Below, piece by piece: positions 28,333 through 36,789 of a stretch of DNA of 64,000 bases. The stretch comes from Ga0077527 sp964531455 (GTDB taxonomy: Bacteria; Pseudomonadota; Gammaproteobacteria; Burkholderiales; SG8-41). Numbering within the stretch: the first letter of the stretch is position 1; each line of letters starts with the position of its first letter. The stretch lies in contig CAZHFZ010000003.1 in assembly GCA_964531455.1 (NCBI GenBank), forward strand, positions 1 to 64,000, in the 5' to 3' direction. The notes beneath the pieces were generated by a model. That model had not been told where the DNA came from and did no database searches. It worked only from the letters and a program-made list of their open reading frames with translations. Position numbers and translations under genes: made by a program.

Positions 28333-30383
28333 GCACCGGCACCTTCTCCCAATTGGCATTTAACCGCCAACTGAAAAAAACCTACAGCTGGTATGTCGGC
28401 GGTTTCCTGATATTCCTTGTGGCGCTGGCAATCGCCGAACAAATGGGTCTGTCCAAGGCCTGGATCGGATATGTCTTCCTGTTCGCGACCATCGGCCTTT
28501 ACGCCGGCATCGGCATCATGAGCCGCACTGCAGAGGTGTCCGAGTACTATGTGGCGGGACGCCGTGTGCCGGCGCTGTTCAACGGCATGGCCACCGGCGC
28601 GGACTGGATGAGCGCAGCCTCCTTCATCGGCATGGCCGGCACGCTGTTTCTGTCCGGCTATGACGGGCTTGCCTTTGTCATGGGCTGGACAGGCGGTTAC
28701 TGCCTGGTGGCGCTGTTCCTCGCACCCTATCTGCGCAAGTTCGGCCAGTTCACGATCCCCGATTTCCTCGGCGCCCGCTACGGCGGCAACATCGTGCGCA
28801 CCATCGGCATCATCGCCGCGATCATCTGCTCCTTCGTCTACGTGGTGGCGCAGATCTACGGCGTGGGCCTGATCACCAGCCGCTTCACCGGACTGGAATT
28901 CGGCATCGGCGTGTTCGTCGGCCTCGGCGGTATCCTGGTGTGCTCGATGCTGGGCGGCATGAAGGCGGTGACCTGGACCCAGGTCGCACAGTACATCATC
29001 CTGATCATCGCCTACCTCACCCCGGTGGTCTGGCTCGGCATCAAGCACACCGGCATCCCGGTGCCGCAGGTCGCCTACGGCCCGGTGCTGCAGAAAGTCG
29101 GCGAGCTGGAGAAGAAGATCAACGCCGATCCGAAGGAACAGGAAGTACGCAAGATCTTCAAGGACCGCGCCGATACCGCCAACGCCAACCTCAAGGATCC
29201 GGCCAAGTCCTACGCCGACGGCAAGGCAAAGCTCGAGCAGAACGTGGCCAGCCTGAAAGCCGCCAATGCCCCGGCCGACCAACTCGCCGACGCAGAGAAG
29301 GCGCTCGCCGCCTATCCCAAGGACGAAGCGGCAGCCAAGGCGCAGTGGAACAAGGACAAGGGCCTCACGGCGCGCGCGAATCCGGTGCGACCTCACGCCG
29401 ATCCTTTCCCCGGAAAAGACGAGAAGGCACGTGACATCGCCAGGCTGAATTTCCTCGGCATCGTGTTTTGCATGATGTTCGGCACCGCCGCACTGCCGCA
29501 CATCCTGATGCGCTACTACACGACGCCAAGTGTTCAGGAAGCCCGCGTATCGGTGTTCTGGTCTCTATTCTTCATTTTCCTGCTTTACTTTACGGCGCCC
29601 TGCCTCGCGGTACTCGCCAAGTTCGACATGTTCACCAACCTGGTCGGCAGCAGTTTCGCTTCATTGCCGGTGTGGGCGGCGGCATGGGCCAAAGTTGATC
29701 CAACTTTGCTCAACATCACAGACATCAACAAGGACGGCATCGTCCAGTGGGCAGAGGTGGTCATTGGCGGTGACCTGATCGTGCTGGCCACTCCGGAAAT
29801 TGCCGGCTTGCCCTACGTCGTTTCGGGCCTGGTGGCTGCCGGCGGCCTGGCTGCTGCGCTGTCCACCGCAGACGGTCTGCTGTTGACGATTGCCAACGCG
29901 CTGTCACACGACCTGTATTACAAAATGATCGATCCCGCAGCCTCTACCGGGAAACGCGTGACGATCTCCAAGGTTCTTCTGATTGTCGTGGCCATCAGCG
30001 CAGCGTGGGTGACTTCGCTCAAACCGGGTGACATCCTGTTCCTTGTCGGTGCGGCATTCTCGCTGGCAGCCTCGGCGTTTTTCCCGCCACTGGTATTGGG
30101 TGTATTCTGGAAACGGGCCAACAAGTGGGGCGCCATCATCGGCATGACGGCCGGTCTTTCGGTTTGCCTCTACTACATGTTGCGAACCTACCCGTTCTTC
30201 ACCAACATGGGCGTGCCGAAGATGGACCTCTGGTTCAACCTGAACCCGATCTCGGCCGGCGTCTTCGGCCTGCCGGTCGGCATCCTGACCATTGTTGTGG
30301 TCAGCCTTCTGACCAAGGCACCGGACAAGGAAACCCAGGAACTGGTGGAGCATGTCCGTTATCCGAATCTGAAAGCCGCATAA
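28329..30383 (+). CDS. Sodium:solute symporter, VC_2705/ActP-like (probable acetate uptake)
   Basis: The inner-membrane transporter of the SSS family has 684 residues and about 13 hydrophobic segments; the family core is visible in EYYVAGRRVPALFNGMATGADWMSAASF. Between roughly residues 254 and 370 lies a charged Lys/Ala/Asp-rich segment of about 115 residues, predicted coiled and soluble, between membrane helices. It explains the length above the usual 500-570. Placement beside acs and the sensor kinase supports acetate or another short organic acid as substrate. The operon ends at a strong terminator. Confidence 0.9.
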   Translation: MSTGTFSQLAFNRQLKKTYSWYVGGFLIFLVALAIAEQMGLSKAWIGYVFLFATIGLYAGIGIMSRTAEVSEYYVAGRRVPALFNGMATGADWMSAASFIGMAGTLFLSGYDGLAFVMGWTGGYCLVALFLAPYLRKFGQFTIPDFLGARYGGNIVRTIGIIAAIICSFVYVVAQIYGVGLITSRFTGLEFGIGVFVGLGGILVCSMLGGMKAVTWTQVAQYIILIIAYLTPVVWLGIKHTGIPVPQVAYGPVLQKVGELEKKINADPKEQEVRKIFKDRADTANANLKDPAKSYADGKAKLEQNVASLKAANAPADQLADAEKALAAYPKDEAAAKAQWNKDKGLTARANPVRPHADPFPGKDEKARDIARLNFLGIVFCMMFGTAALPHILMRYYTTPSVQEARVSVFWSLFFIFLLYFTAPCLAVLAKFDMFTNLVGSSFASLPVWAAAWAKVDPTLLNITDINKDGIVQWAEVVIGGDLIVLATPEIAGLPYVVSGLVAAGGLAAALSTADGLLLTIANALSHDLYYKMIDPAASTGKRVTISKVLLIVVAISAAWVTSLKPGDILFLVGAAFSLAASAFFPPLVLGVFWKRANKWGAIIGMTAGLSVCLYYMLRTYPFFTNMGVPKMDLWFNLNPISAGVFGLPVGILTIVVVSLLTKAPDKETQELVEHVRYPNLKAA

Positions 30384-30407
30384 ACAGCTTCGGTCTCAGC
30401 ACTGCGA

Positions 30408-30437
30408 CAAGGCCCGCTTCGGCGGGCCTTGTTTTTT
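30408..30437 (+). terminator. Rho-independent terminator of the symporter operon
   Basis: A perfect 10-bp stem CAAGGCCCGC / GCGGGCCTTG with a TTCG loop is followed by six T. It starts 25 bases after the symporter stop. Confidence 0.95.
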
Positions 30438-30467
30438 GCTAAGGCGCTCTGGAATACACCCTCCTCA

Positions 30468-30476
30468 TGATAGAAT
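30468..30476 (+). promoter_or_regulatory. Extended -10 element before tRNA-Ser
   Basis: TGATAGAAT (TGn plus TAGAAT) ends 10 bases before the mature tRNA 5' end. No clear -35 is visible. Confidence 0.4.
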
Positions 30477-30486
30477 TCGCGCCCTC

Positions 30487-30578
30487 GGAGAGGTGGATGA
30501 GTGGTTTAAGTCGCACGCCTGGAAAGCGTGTTTACGGTGAAAGCCGTAACGAGGGTTCGAATCCCTCCCTCTCCGCCA
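30487..30578 (+). tRNA. tRNA-Ser (anticodon GGA)
   Basis: The 92-base class II tRNA has acceptor arms GGAGAGG and CCTCTCC, the anticodon loop CTGGAAA giving GGA, a long variable arm (TTTACGGTGAAAGCCGTAA) and the T arm GGGTTCGAATCCC, with the CCA end encoded. It reads UCC and UCU. No direct repeat of its 3' end was seen in the following 4 kb. Confidence 0.97.
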
Positions 30579-30742
30579 GAATCTTGACCGCCAACTCGCT
30601 CAGGCCGCGTTGAGGTCCCGCGAACGTTCAAGACCTCTCGATCAAAACTCTTGGGCGAAATCCTAAATACGCACGTTTAGGACTATCAACACGGCATTCG
30701 AGGTTGAGAGCGACTCGCAGTAGGCTGCGGCCACAGCCACAC

Positions 30743-31441
30743 TCAGACGAGTTGGGCCAGTTGCCCGGGTTCCAGATGACACCATTGGCCCATGGGCAGG
30801 CCCAGCGAATCCAGTGTGAGCTTACCGATCGCGCTGCGGCGCAATGAGACGCAGTGATTGCCCGCCGCGGCCAGCATGCGCTTCACCTGGTGGTATTTGC
30901 CCTGATCTATGCTGAGTTCCAGCAGATGCGTGTCCAGCATGCGCACCTGCGCGGCGATGGGCTTGTCCTCGTCAATGAGCTTCACGCCTTCCTGCAACTG
31001 CGCGACCAGTTGCGGCGTCACCGCCTCGAACACGGTGGCCTCATAGGTTTTGCATACATGCCGCTTCGGCGAGGACTGGGCGTGTATGAAGCCGCCGTCA
31101 TCGGACAGCAGCAGCAGGCCGGTGGTGTCATGATCGAGGCGCCCTACGGGCTGGGTATTGCGGTTGACGTATTCCTGCGGCAACAGGCTGAGGATGCCCG
31201 GATGGTGGCTGGGCTTGCGCGAACACTCGTAACCGGGAGGCTTGTGCAAACCGATGTAGAGATGCTGACGAAAAGTCCATTCTTTACCGCCAACGCTGAA
31301 GACCAGGCCTTCGCAGGGCAGGTCTTCGTCGGAATCAGTGATTAACCGTCCCGCCACGCTGACCTGCCCATCCCGGATGAGCTGGCGGCACTGCTTGCGG
31401 CTGCCGAAGCCCTGGCTTTGAAGAATTTTTTCCAGAGTCAT
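30743..31441 (-). CDS. rsuA: 16S rRNA pseudouridine(516) synthase RsuA
   Basis: The 232-residue protein has an S4 domain (LEKILQSQGFGSRKQCRQLIRDGQVSVAG) and a catalytic domain with Asp in VGRLDHDTTGLLLLSDDG, ending in the family motif GKYHQVKRMLAAAGN. It overlaps the methyltransferase gene by ATGA and is probably cotranscribed with it. The 164-bp space between tRNA-Ser and this gene holds only a short inverted repeat, TCCTAAA / TTTAGGA at 30661-30682, without a T tract. Confidence 0.93.
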   Translation of the reverse strand: MTLEKILQSQGFGSRKQCRQLIRDGQVSVAGRLITDSDEDLPCEGLVFSVGGKEWTFRQHLYIGLHKPPGYECSRKPSHHPGILSLLPQEYVNRNTQPVGRLDHDTTGLLLLSDDGGFIHAQSSPKRHVCKTYEATVFEAVTPQLVAQLQEGVKLIDEDKPIAAQVRMLDTHLLELSIDQGKYHQVKRMLAAAGNHCVSLRRSAIGKLTLDSLGLPMGQWCHLEPGQLAQLV

Positions 31442-32319
31442 GGCAAAGGCACCGATCCCGATAGGCTGCTGCTGCGGTCCATGCCGGTGAAAAAGCGTTC
31501 CTGCAGGGACGTCAGTCCCAGTTGACCGAGCAGCGCATCAATTTTTTCAGCGGCCCGCCGGCGCGGCACATCCTTGTTGAGGCTGGCGATGATGAGCTCG
31601 TTCTTCATGGAATGCTCCCAGCCCACCAGTTCGGTGACAGTCACCTGATAGCCGTGCGATTCCAGTTGCAGGCAGCGCAGCACATTGGTGACGTGGCTGC
31701 CGAATTCACGGGTGTGGAGTGGATGGCGCCAGATTGCCGCCAGCGGCTCGCCTGACTGGAAAGGAGTCTTATTCTTGCGCAGCACGGCTGCGACTTCAGC
31801 CTGACAACAGGGCGCCAGCACGATGAAGCGTGCCTTTGCCGAAAGCGCGAACCGGATGGCGTCGTCGGTGGCGGTGTCGCAGGCATGCAGGGCTGTGACG
31901 ATGTCCACCCCGGCAGAAAGGCCGGAGCTGGCCATGCTCGAAATGGCCTGATCGACCTGCAGGTTAAGGAAGGACATGGCATCGAAGCCGAGTTGCGAAG
32001 CGAGCTCCCGGGACTTGATTACCAGATCATCGCGGGATTCGATGCCCACGACCTGCGAGCCGGGCGCGAGTGATTTGAAAAACAGGTCATAAAGAATGAA
32101 GCCGAGATAAGACTTTCCCGCGCCGCAATCCACGAGTCTGATATTGCCTTGCTCCTGCTTGATCTGCTGCAGCAACGGCTCGATGAATTGATACAGGTGA
32201 TAAACCTGCTTCAGTTTTCGCCGGCTGTCCTGGTTGAGCCGGCCGTCGCGCGTCAGGATATGCAGTGCCTTCAGCAGTTCAATGGACTGGCCGGGGCGGA
32301 TTTCTGGTTTGTCTTGCAT
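31438..32319 (-). CDS. SAM-dependent methyltransferase (Methyltransf_32-like)
   Basis: The 293-residue class I methyltransferase has the SAM motif LVDCGAGKSYLGFILYDLF, an acidic strand end VVGIESRDDL, and the family features ALHACDTATDDAIRFAL and APCCQAEV, as in the GSTCD/METTL25-like group. The substrate is unknown. Coupling to rsuA hints at an RNA target, which is inference only. Confidence 0.8.
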   Translation of the reverse strand: MQDKPEIRPGQSIELLKALHILTRDGRLNQDSRRKLKQVYHLYQFIEPLLQQIKQEQGNIRLVDCGAGKSYLGFILYDLFFKSLAPGSQVVGIESRDDLVIKSRELASQLGFDAMSFLNLQVDQAISSMASSGLSAGVDIVTALHACDTATDDAIRFALSAKARFIVLAPCCQAEVAAVLRKNKTPFQSGEPLAAIWRHPLHTREFGSHVTNVLRCLQLESHGYQVTVTELVGWEHSMKNELIIASLNKDVPRRRAAEKIDALLGQLGLTSLQERFFTGMDRSSSLSGSVPLP

Positions 32320-32830
32320 GGTCTACTATTTTAGGAAATGCCTAACCAACGACTCAAGCACGTCGTGAAAAATACGCTATTGATCTTGATCTGTATTCCG
32401 GGGCAATAAGGAAACAGTTTTTGAGCGAAGTCCTCAAAATCCTCATTTTTGCCACTGCCTTGCTTGACCATCGCACCCAAGACGCAGGTGGCGAAGAGAG
32501 CCCGCCCCATGAACATCTCCATGACTTGCGCCTGCTCGGCAACAACGACCCGAGCTTTAAATTTTGTATTCTGCGATTGCGGAGTGATAAAGATACCAGA
32601 TCATCCCCCTGCCATCAGAAGGAAAATCAGGAAGACCAGTGCACCACTGATCGCGGCTGAAAAGTTCTAAAGGCTCAAGATTGTCAACCCAACAATTCTG
32701 ATCCAAGGACTTTCAACCAATGACTTTTACAGTCAAATTACTCAGAAAAACAAATTGGGACAGCCAGAATAAAAATTAACCTGTTGTTTTAATTACGATG
32801 TTATCGAAAAACTTTGGCGTAAAAGATGAC
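32320..32830. other. Gene-poor, AT-richer stretch with possible remnants
   Basis: About 510 bases without a convincing gene. A 63-codon minus frame at 32331-32522 (MEMFMGRALFATC..., DFEDFAQKLFPYCPGIQIKI) can be extended upstream without a start and looks like decayed coding sequence, but I cannot name its family. Base composition is lower in GC than the flanks. ATTAACCTGTTGTTTTAATT at 32774-32793 resembles the 13-mer repeat context at 18833. Confidence 0.4.
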
Positions 32831-33272
32831 CTAAACGAGTCTGTTTTTCTCCTGCAAGCCGTCAATGTCCGCACGCTCGCCCCGAACGCGGAAGAATGCG
32901 CCCTACGCATCGGCACGTTCCTCCAGCACGGCACAATTGGCAAACAATTCGCCGCGCAAGTGCTGCGCCGACCAAGGCAGGAACAGCCCGGCCTTGACCA
33001 GACAACGACTGAAAAAGCACGGATAGACTAGCGAAGCCTGGCAAGCGCATCCATGGCGAAAGCACTTATCACAATGCAATTGGGGAATGGCGCGCGCAAC
33101 GGTTTTGCGCGCTCAACCTGCACTTTGGCGTCGCCGACCCGGTCGATCTTGTTGAATACACGCAGGCGCAGCACCTTGCCTGCGTCTATTTCCTCAATGA
33201 TCTTCTCGGTGACTGCGATCTGGTATTCGAAGCCGGGGTCGCTGGCATCAATCACGTGCAGCAGCAATGAAT
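32831..33272 (-). pseudogene. Decayed 3' fragment of a second hflX
   Basis: On the minus strand the segment encodes SLLLHVIDASDPGFEYQIAV, NKIDRVGDAKVQVERAKPLR and FPNCIVISAFAMD, then in a shifted frame LVKAGLFLPWSAQHLRGELF and GAFFRVRGERADIDGL. These match residues from about 335 to 480 of the intact HflX at 35200-36666. Damage is clear: a TAG at 33028-33030 in place of a Lys codon, loss of one T just after (frameshift in the RAFF stretch) and a second TAG in ERADA-stop-GAFF. The N-terminal two thirds, including the G1 loop, are absent. Confidence 0.88.
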
Positions 33273-33274
33273 GC

Positions 33275-33781
33275 TTACGATCCACCCACCCACAGCAGCG
33301 CCATGCCGGCACCCACGCCGGCCGGAATGCCGACCCTCTTCAGTGCGCCTGCCGGAGCGCCGGTAATCACCTCGACCGGTACCGTGCAGTGCTCGAGCAA
33401 GCGGTTGGTGAGTGAGTTCTCGACGGCTCGCACGAGCGCGCTCTTGCGCGTAGTGCCGATAACGATGCGGTTGCACAGCAGGCGGCGCGCTGCGTTGGCT
33501 ATGCAGTGCGCCTTGTCGCCGACCTCCGTGTAAACGCGGTATGGAACGCAAGCAGCGTCGAGTAATTGCCGTGCCTCCGCAAGCGCTTCGTGGGCACGTT
33601 CACGGTGGAAGTCGGCACGCACTCCTCGGCTGATGTGACGCGCCACGTAAGCCGAGAACGGGGGCTGCACATTCAGCAGATGAACCATCAGCCTGTCATC
33701 GCGGCGGAACATATCGATGACATGCCGAACAGCAAGCAGTGCGTTGTGGGTTCCGTCGCAAGGTACAAGTAGCGTGGCCAT
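33275..33781 (-). CDS. Universal stress protein family (UspA), divergent
   Basis: The 168-residue protein begins MATLLVPCDGTHNALLAVRHV, the usual Usp opening with its Asp; ATG 33781 is chosen for that reason although the frame is open to 33892. The ATP motif is weakened: GTTRKSALVRAVENSL lacks the second Gly of the G-x2-G-x9-G-S/T pattern. A hydrophobic tail (VGIPAGVGAGMALLWVG) ends the protein. It is divergent from the NhaR-type gene and directly abuts the hflX fragment. Confidence 0.8.
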   Translation of the reverse strand: MATLLVPCDGTHNALLAVRHVIDMFRRDDRLMVHLLNVQPPFSAYVARHISRGVRADFHRERAHEALAEARQLLDAACVPYRVYTEVGDKAHCIANAARRLLCNRIVIGTTRKSALVRAVENSLTNRLLEHCTVPVEVITGAPAGALKRVGIPAGVGAGMALLWVGGS

Positions 33782-34176
33782 CTGGATATCTCCCGAAAAA
33801 AGTGGGTAGTCGTCCGTCATTCGTTGCCTCTGCAAAAACCAAACAGCGCCAGCATGCTGAAGGACAGGTAGTGCATATTGCGCTGCAACCAACGGGGCGG
33901 ATCAAAACAACTATGCCTTGGCGGGCGACTACGCGAATCCGGCCGCATCAATACGAGATTCAGCCCGCGCCGCACAAGCGCTGCCAACGCCTGAGTCACT
34001 ATGGAACCATGACTGTGGAAATCGACAATCACCTTGGGCACACGAATCGCCGTCAATGGCGATGTATAGGATATAGAGCTGGCTAATCCCATGAAAAGCA
34101 GATTATTTTGTTGTCATCATCCCAAAAAAACGGATAATTGATCCAGCGCAGTGCGAAATTCTCTTCAACAGCACCC
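33782..34176. other. Divergent intergenic region, possible small frame
   Basis: A 395-bp gap between the stress protein and the NhaR-type regulator. A minus-strand frame of 91 codons (33817-34092, MGLASSISYTSPLTAIRVPK...) has no family I recognise, no clear ribosome site and a Cys/Arg/Pro-rich end, so I do not call it a gene. Promoters for both flanking genes should be here, but none stood out. Confidence 0.3.
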
Positions 34177-35109
34177 ATGAACTACAAACACCTCCACTAC
34201 TTCCTGCAGGTGGCCAAACTCGGCGGTGTGCTGCGCGCCAGCGAACAGCTGCGCCTGTCGCCGCAGACCATCAGCGGGCAAATCCAGTTGCTGGAGGAGG
34301 CGCTCGGCACGCCTCTGTTCGAGAAGAGCGGGCGCGGCCTGGCGCTGACCGATGCCGGGCGCATGGTGCTCGGCTACGCCGAGGACATCTTCTCGATTGG
34401 TGCCGAACTCGAAGAGGCCGTGCGTGACCATCCCGGCAGGCGCAAGCTGCTGGAGTTCCGCGTCGGGGTGGCCGATGCCGTGCCGAAGACCATCGCCTGC
34501 CGGTTGATCGAGCCGGCCGCGCAGTTGTCGACACCGGTTCGCATCATCTGCCGCGAGTGGAAATTGGATACGCTGCTCGGTGAACTGGCCATGCATCGAC
34601 TGGACCTCGTAATTGCCGATGCGCCGATCCCTTCCGCCGTAAGCGTTCGCGCTTTCAACCACAGGCTGGGCGGCTGCGGCGTAAGCTTCTTCGCGGCCCC
34701 GTCGCTGTTTGAGTCGTACAAGGGTAACTTCCCGGCATGCCTGGACCGCGCGCCGCTGGTGTTGCCGGCCGTGGAGTCGGCGGTCGGCCAGCGCCTGCGG
34801 GCCTGGCTGCAGGCACGGTCACTGCACCCCCGGATCGTTTGCGAGTGCGACGACAGTGCCCTGGCCAAGGAGTTCGGACGACGGGGATTGGGCATCTTCA
34901 TCGGACCCACCGTGCTCGAACGGGACATTGAGAAAAAGTACGGCGTACGTGCGCTCGGCGCGACGCCCGAGGTCATGGAAGAGTTTTTCGCGATCTCGGT
35001 TGAGCGCCGCATCACGCATCCATGCGTAACAGCGATCACCGAGGCGGCACGCAACGATCTGTTCGCACCACCTCCTGCCCGAAAACGCGCCAGGCGGGCC
35101 ACCGCTTGA
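34177..35109 (+). CDS. LysR-family regulator, NhaR type
   Basis: The 310-residue transcription factor starts MNYKHLHYFLQVAKLGGVLRASEQLRLSPQTISGQIQLLEE, the hallmark helix-turn-helix of NhaR-like members. The effector domain follows (RVGVADAVPKTIACRLIEPA), and the C-terminus is basic (ARKRARRATA). NhaR relatives respond to sodium or stress and often adjoin cation-transport or stress genes; here the divergent neighbour is a universal stress gene. No nhaA is in the window. Confidence 0.85.
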   Translation: MNYKHLHYFLQVAKLGGVLRASEQLRLSPQTISGQIQLLEEALGTPLFEKSGRGLALTDAGRMVLGYAEDIFSIGAELEEAVRDHPGRRKLLEFRVGVADAVPKTIACRLIEPAAQLSTPVRIICREWKLDTLLGELAMHRLDLVIADAPIPSAVSVRAFNHRLGGCGVSFFAAPSLFESYKGNFPACLDRAPLVLPAVESAVGQRLRAWLQARSLHPRIVCECDDSALAKEFGRRGLGIFIGPTVLERDIEKKYGVRALGATPEVMEEFFAISVERRITHPCVTAITEAARNDLFAPPPARKRARRATA

Positions 35110-35199
35110 GCGAAATTGCGCCGGTCCATGCAGCGAAGATCAGACCCAAAAAATCAACGTTGCATATTGAGGTAACGGCCTCTTCAGGCGGAGATTGAT

Positions 35200-36666
35200 T
35201 TACCGCTCCCCCTGCCGATTCCCTTGCGCCTGTTCAATGCGCTCGCGCAAACCATCAATGTCTTTGCGTTCACCTCGAACGCGAAAGAATGCCCCTTCTG
35301 TCTCAGCGCGCTCCTCAAGCACCTCGCAATTGGAGAACACTTCGCCGCGTAATTGCTGTGCCGACCAAGGCAGGAACAATTCGGCCTTGACCAGGCGCTT
35401 GGCGAAAAACGCACGAATTGTTTTGTGCAATTTGGCAACATCGTCCTTATCAACCGCACTCATAACGATGCACTTCGGAAACTGGGCGCGCAATGCCTTG
35501 GCGCGCTCTTTCTGAACCCTGGCATCCCCCACCTGATCAATCTTGTTGAACACCAGCAAGCGCGGCACCTTCCCTGCCTCAATCTCCTCAATTACCTTTT
35601 CGGTCACAGCGAGCTGGCGTTCAAATCCGGGATCACTGGCATCAATCACATGAAGCAATAACGACGCTTCCGCCGCTTCTTCAAGGGTCGATTTGAATGA
35701 TGCAACCAGATCATGAGGCAGGTTCTTGATGAAGCCCACCGTATCGCTGACCAGCACCCGGGGTATTCCATCCGGCACCAGCGCACGTACGGTTGTATCG
35801 AGCGTTGCAAACAGCTTGTTGGCAACAAGCACCTCGCTGCCCGTCAGCGCACGCATCAGCGTGGATTTACCCGCGTTGGTATAACCGATGAGCGCCACAC
35901 GCGCCAACCCCTGGCTCTCCTGTCGCCGTGCGCGTTGCACCTGACGCTCAAGATCGAGCGCGATGATTTCCTGTTTCAACTCGGCAATACGGTCGCGAAT
36001 TTTCGCGCGATCCGCCTCACCTGCGCCTTCACCGGCACCGCGGCCGCCCACACCACTGCGTTGCCGGCCCTGCGGGCCGGCCAGTTTAGCTGCTTCACGC
36101 AAACGCGGAGCGAGATATCGCAGGCGCGCAATCTCAACCTGCGCACGAGCCGCATTGGAACGTGCATGGCGGTGGAATATTTCGAGAATGACCATGGTGC
36201 GATCAAGCACATCACAGCCGATCTCGTTTTCCAGATTACGGGCCTGCGATGGCGATATTTCATGATCAACCAGAACAAAAGCTGCGCGACGGGAGTCCTT
36301 GGCAGCCAAAGCTTTGGCCTCTTCACGCGCGGCGACAGCACCATGGCGCGCCTTTCGCTTTTCCACCAGTTCGCTTGAATTCTGCTCAACGCCATCTGCA
36401 TCGGATGACGTTCCATCCGCTGCACTGGCGGCCGGCTCGCCCTGCACAAAGCGGCGCATTTCCTCACGCTTGCCGACCCCCAGATAAGCGGTCGAATCAA
36501 AACTGGTGCGCTTCTGCGTAAAAGTACCGACCACTTCAAATCCCAGTGTCTTCGCCAACTCGCGCAGTTCGCTCAGCGAAGACTCAAATTCGAGATCGCT
36601 TACCCCTGCAAGTTGCACAGCAGCAACGACAGCACGTTTTGGAGCCGCTTTGACTGCTTTTGACAT
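35200..36666 (-). CDS. hflX: GTPase HflX (ribosome rescue/splitting factor)
   Basis: The 488-residue protein has an N-terminal HflX domain, a glycine-rich loop (QRSGVGGRGAGEGAGEADR) and the GTPase domain: G1 GYTNAGKS at 261-268, G3 DTVGFI and G4 NKID at 374-377. ATG 36666 is preferred to a TTG six codons upstream. Residues about 75-125 form an Ala/Asp/Ser/Glu-rich insert that most HflX proteins lack. A decayed partial copy of the 3' half lies 2 kb away on the same strand. Hfq, its usual neighbour, is not present. Confidence 0.95.
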   Translation of the reverse strand: MSKAVKAAPKRAVVAAVQLAGVSDLEFESSLSELRELAKTLGFEVVGTFTQKRTSFDSTAYLGVGKREEMRRFVQGEPAASAADGTSSDADGVEQNSSELVEKRKARHGAVAAREEAKALAAKDSRRAAFVLVDHEISPSQARNLENEIGCDVLDRTMVILEIFHRHARSNAARAQVEIARLRYLAPRLREAAKLAGPQGRQRSGVGGRGAGEGAGEADRAKIRDRIAELKQEIIALDLERQVQRARRQESQGLARVALIGYTNAGKSTLMRALTGSEVLVANKLFATLDTTVRALVPDGIPRVLVSDTVGFIKNLPHDLVASFKSTLEEAAEASLLLHVIDASDPGFERQLAVTEKVIEEIEAGKVPRLLVFNKIDQVGDARVQKERAKALRAQFPKCIVMSAVDKDDVAKLHKTIRAFFAKRLVKAELFLPWSAQQLRGEVFSNCEVLEERAETEGAFFRVRGERKDIDGLRERIEQAQGNRQGER

Positions 36667-36789
36667 TCGCAAACGCTTTTTCAATAGTTAAGTTCAAATG
36701 GTAATGCCAATCCGGCGACGCCACACTTGATCTAAGTCCCGTTTAGTTGATGTTGGACACCATCTGCGTTAACCGGCCATTCCAGTATC

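Noticed and set aside
28269..29501. Minus-strand open frame of 410 codons opposite the symporter
   Set aside because: His/Asp/Gly-rich translation typical of an antisense shadow; the plus-strand gene is certain.
30661..30682. TCCTAAA / TTTAGGA inverted repeat as terminator
   Set aside because: Seven-base arms with an 8-base loop, AT-rich and without a T tract. Too weak to call.
30487..30742. tRNA-Ser as an integration site of a genomic island
   Set aside because: I found no integrase gene and no repeat of the tRNA 3' end downstream. The following genes (rsuA, methyltransferase) are ordinary.
32391..32404. TTGATCTTGATCTG as an FNR box
   Set aside because: The second half-site matches only three of five bases, and there is no properly placed -10 or gene start.
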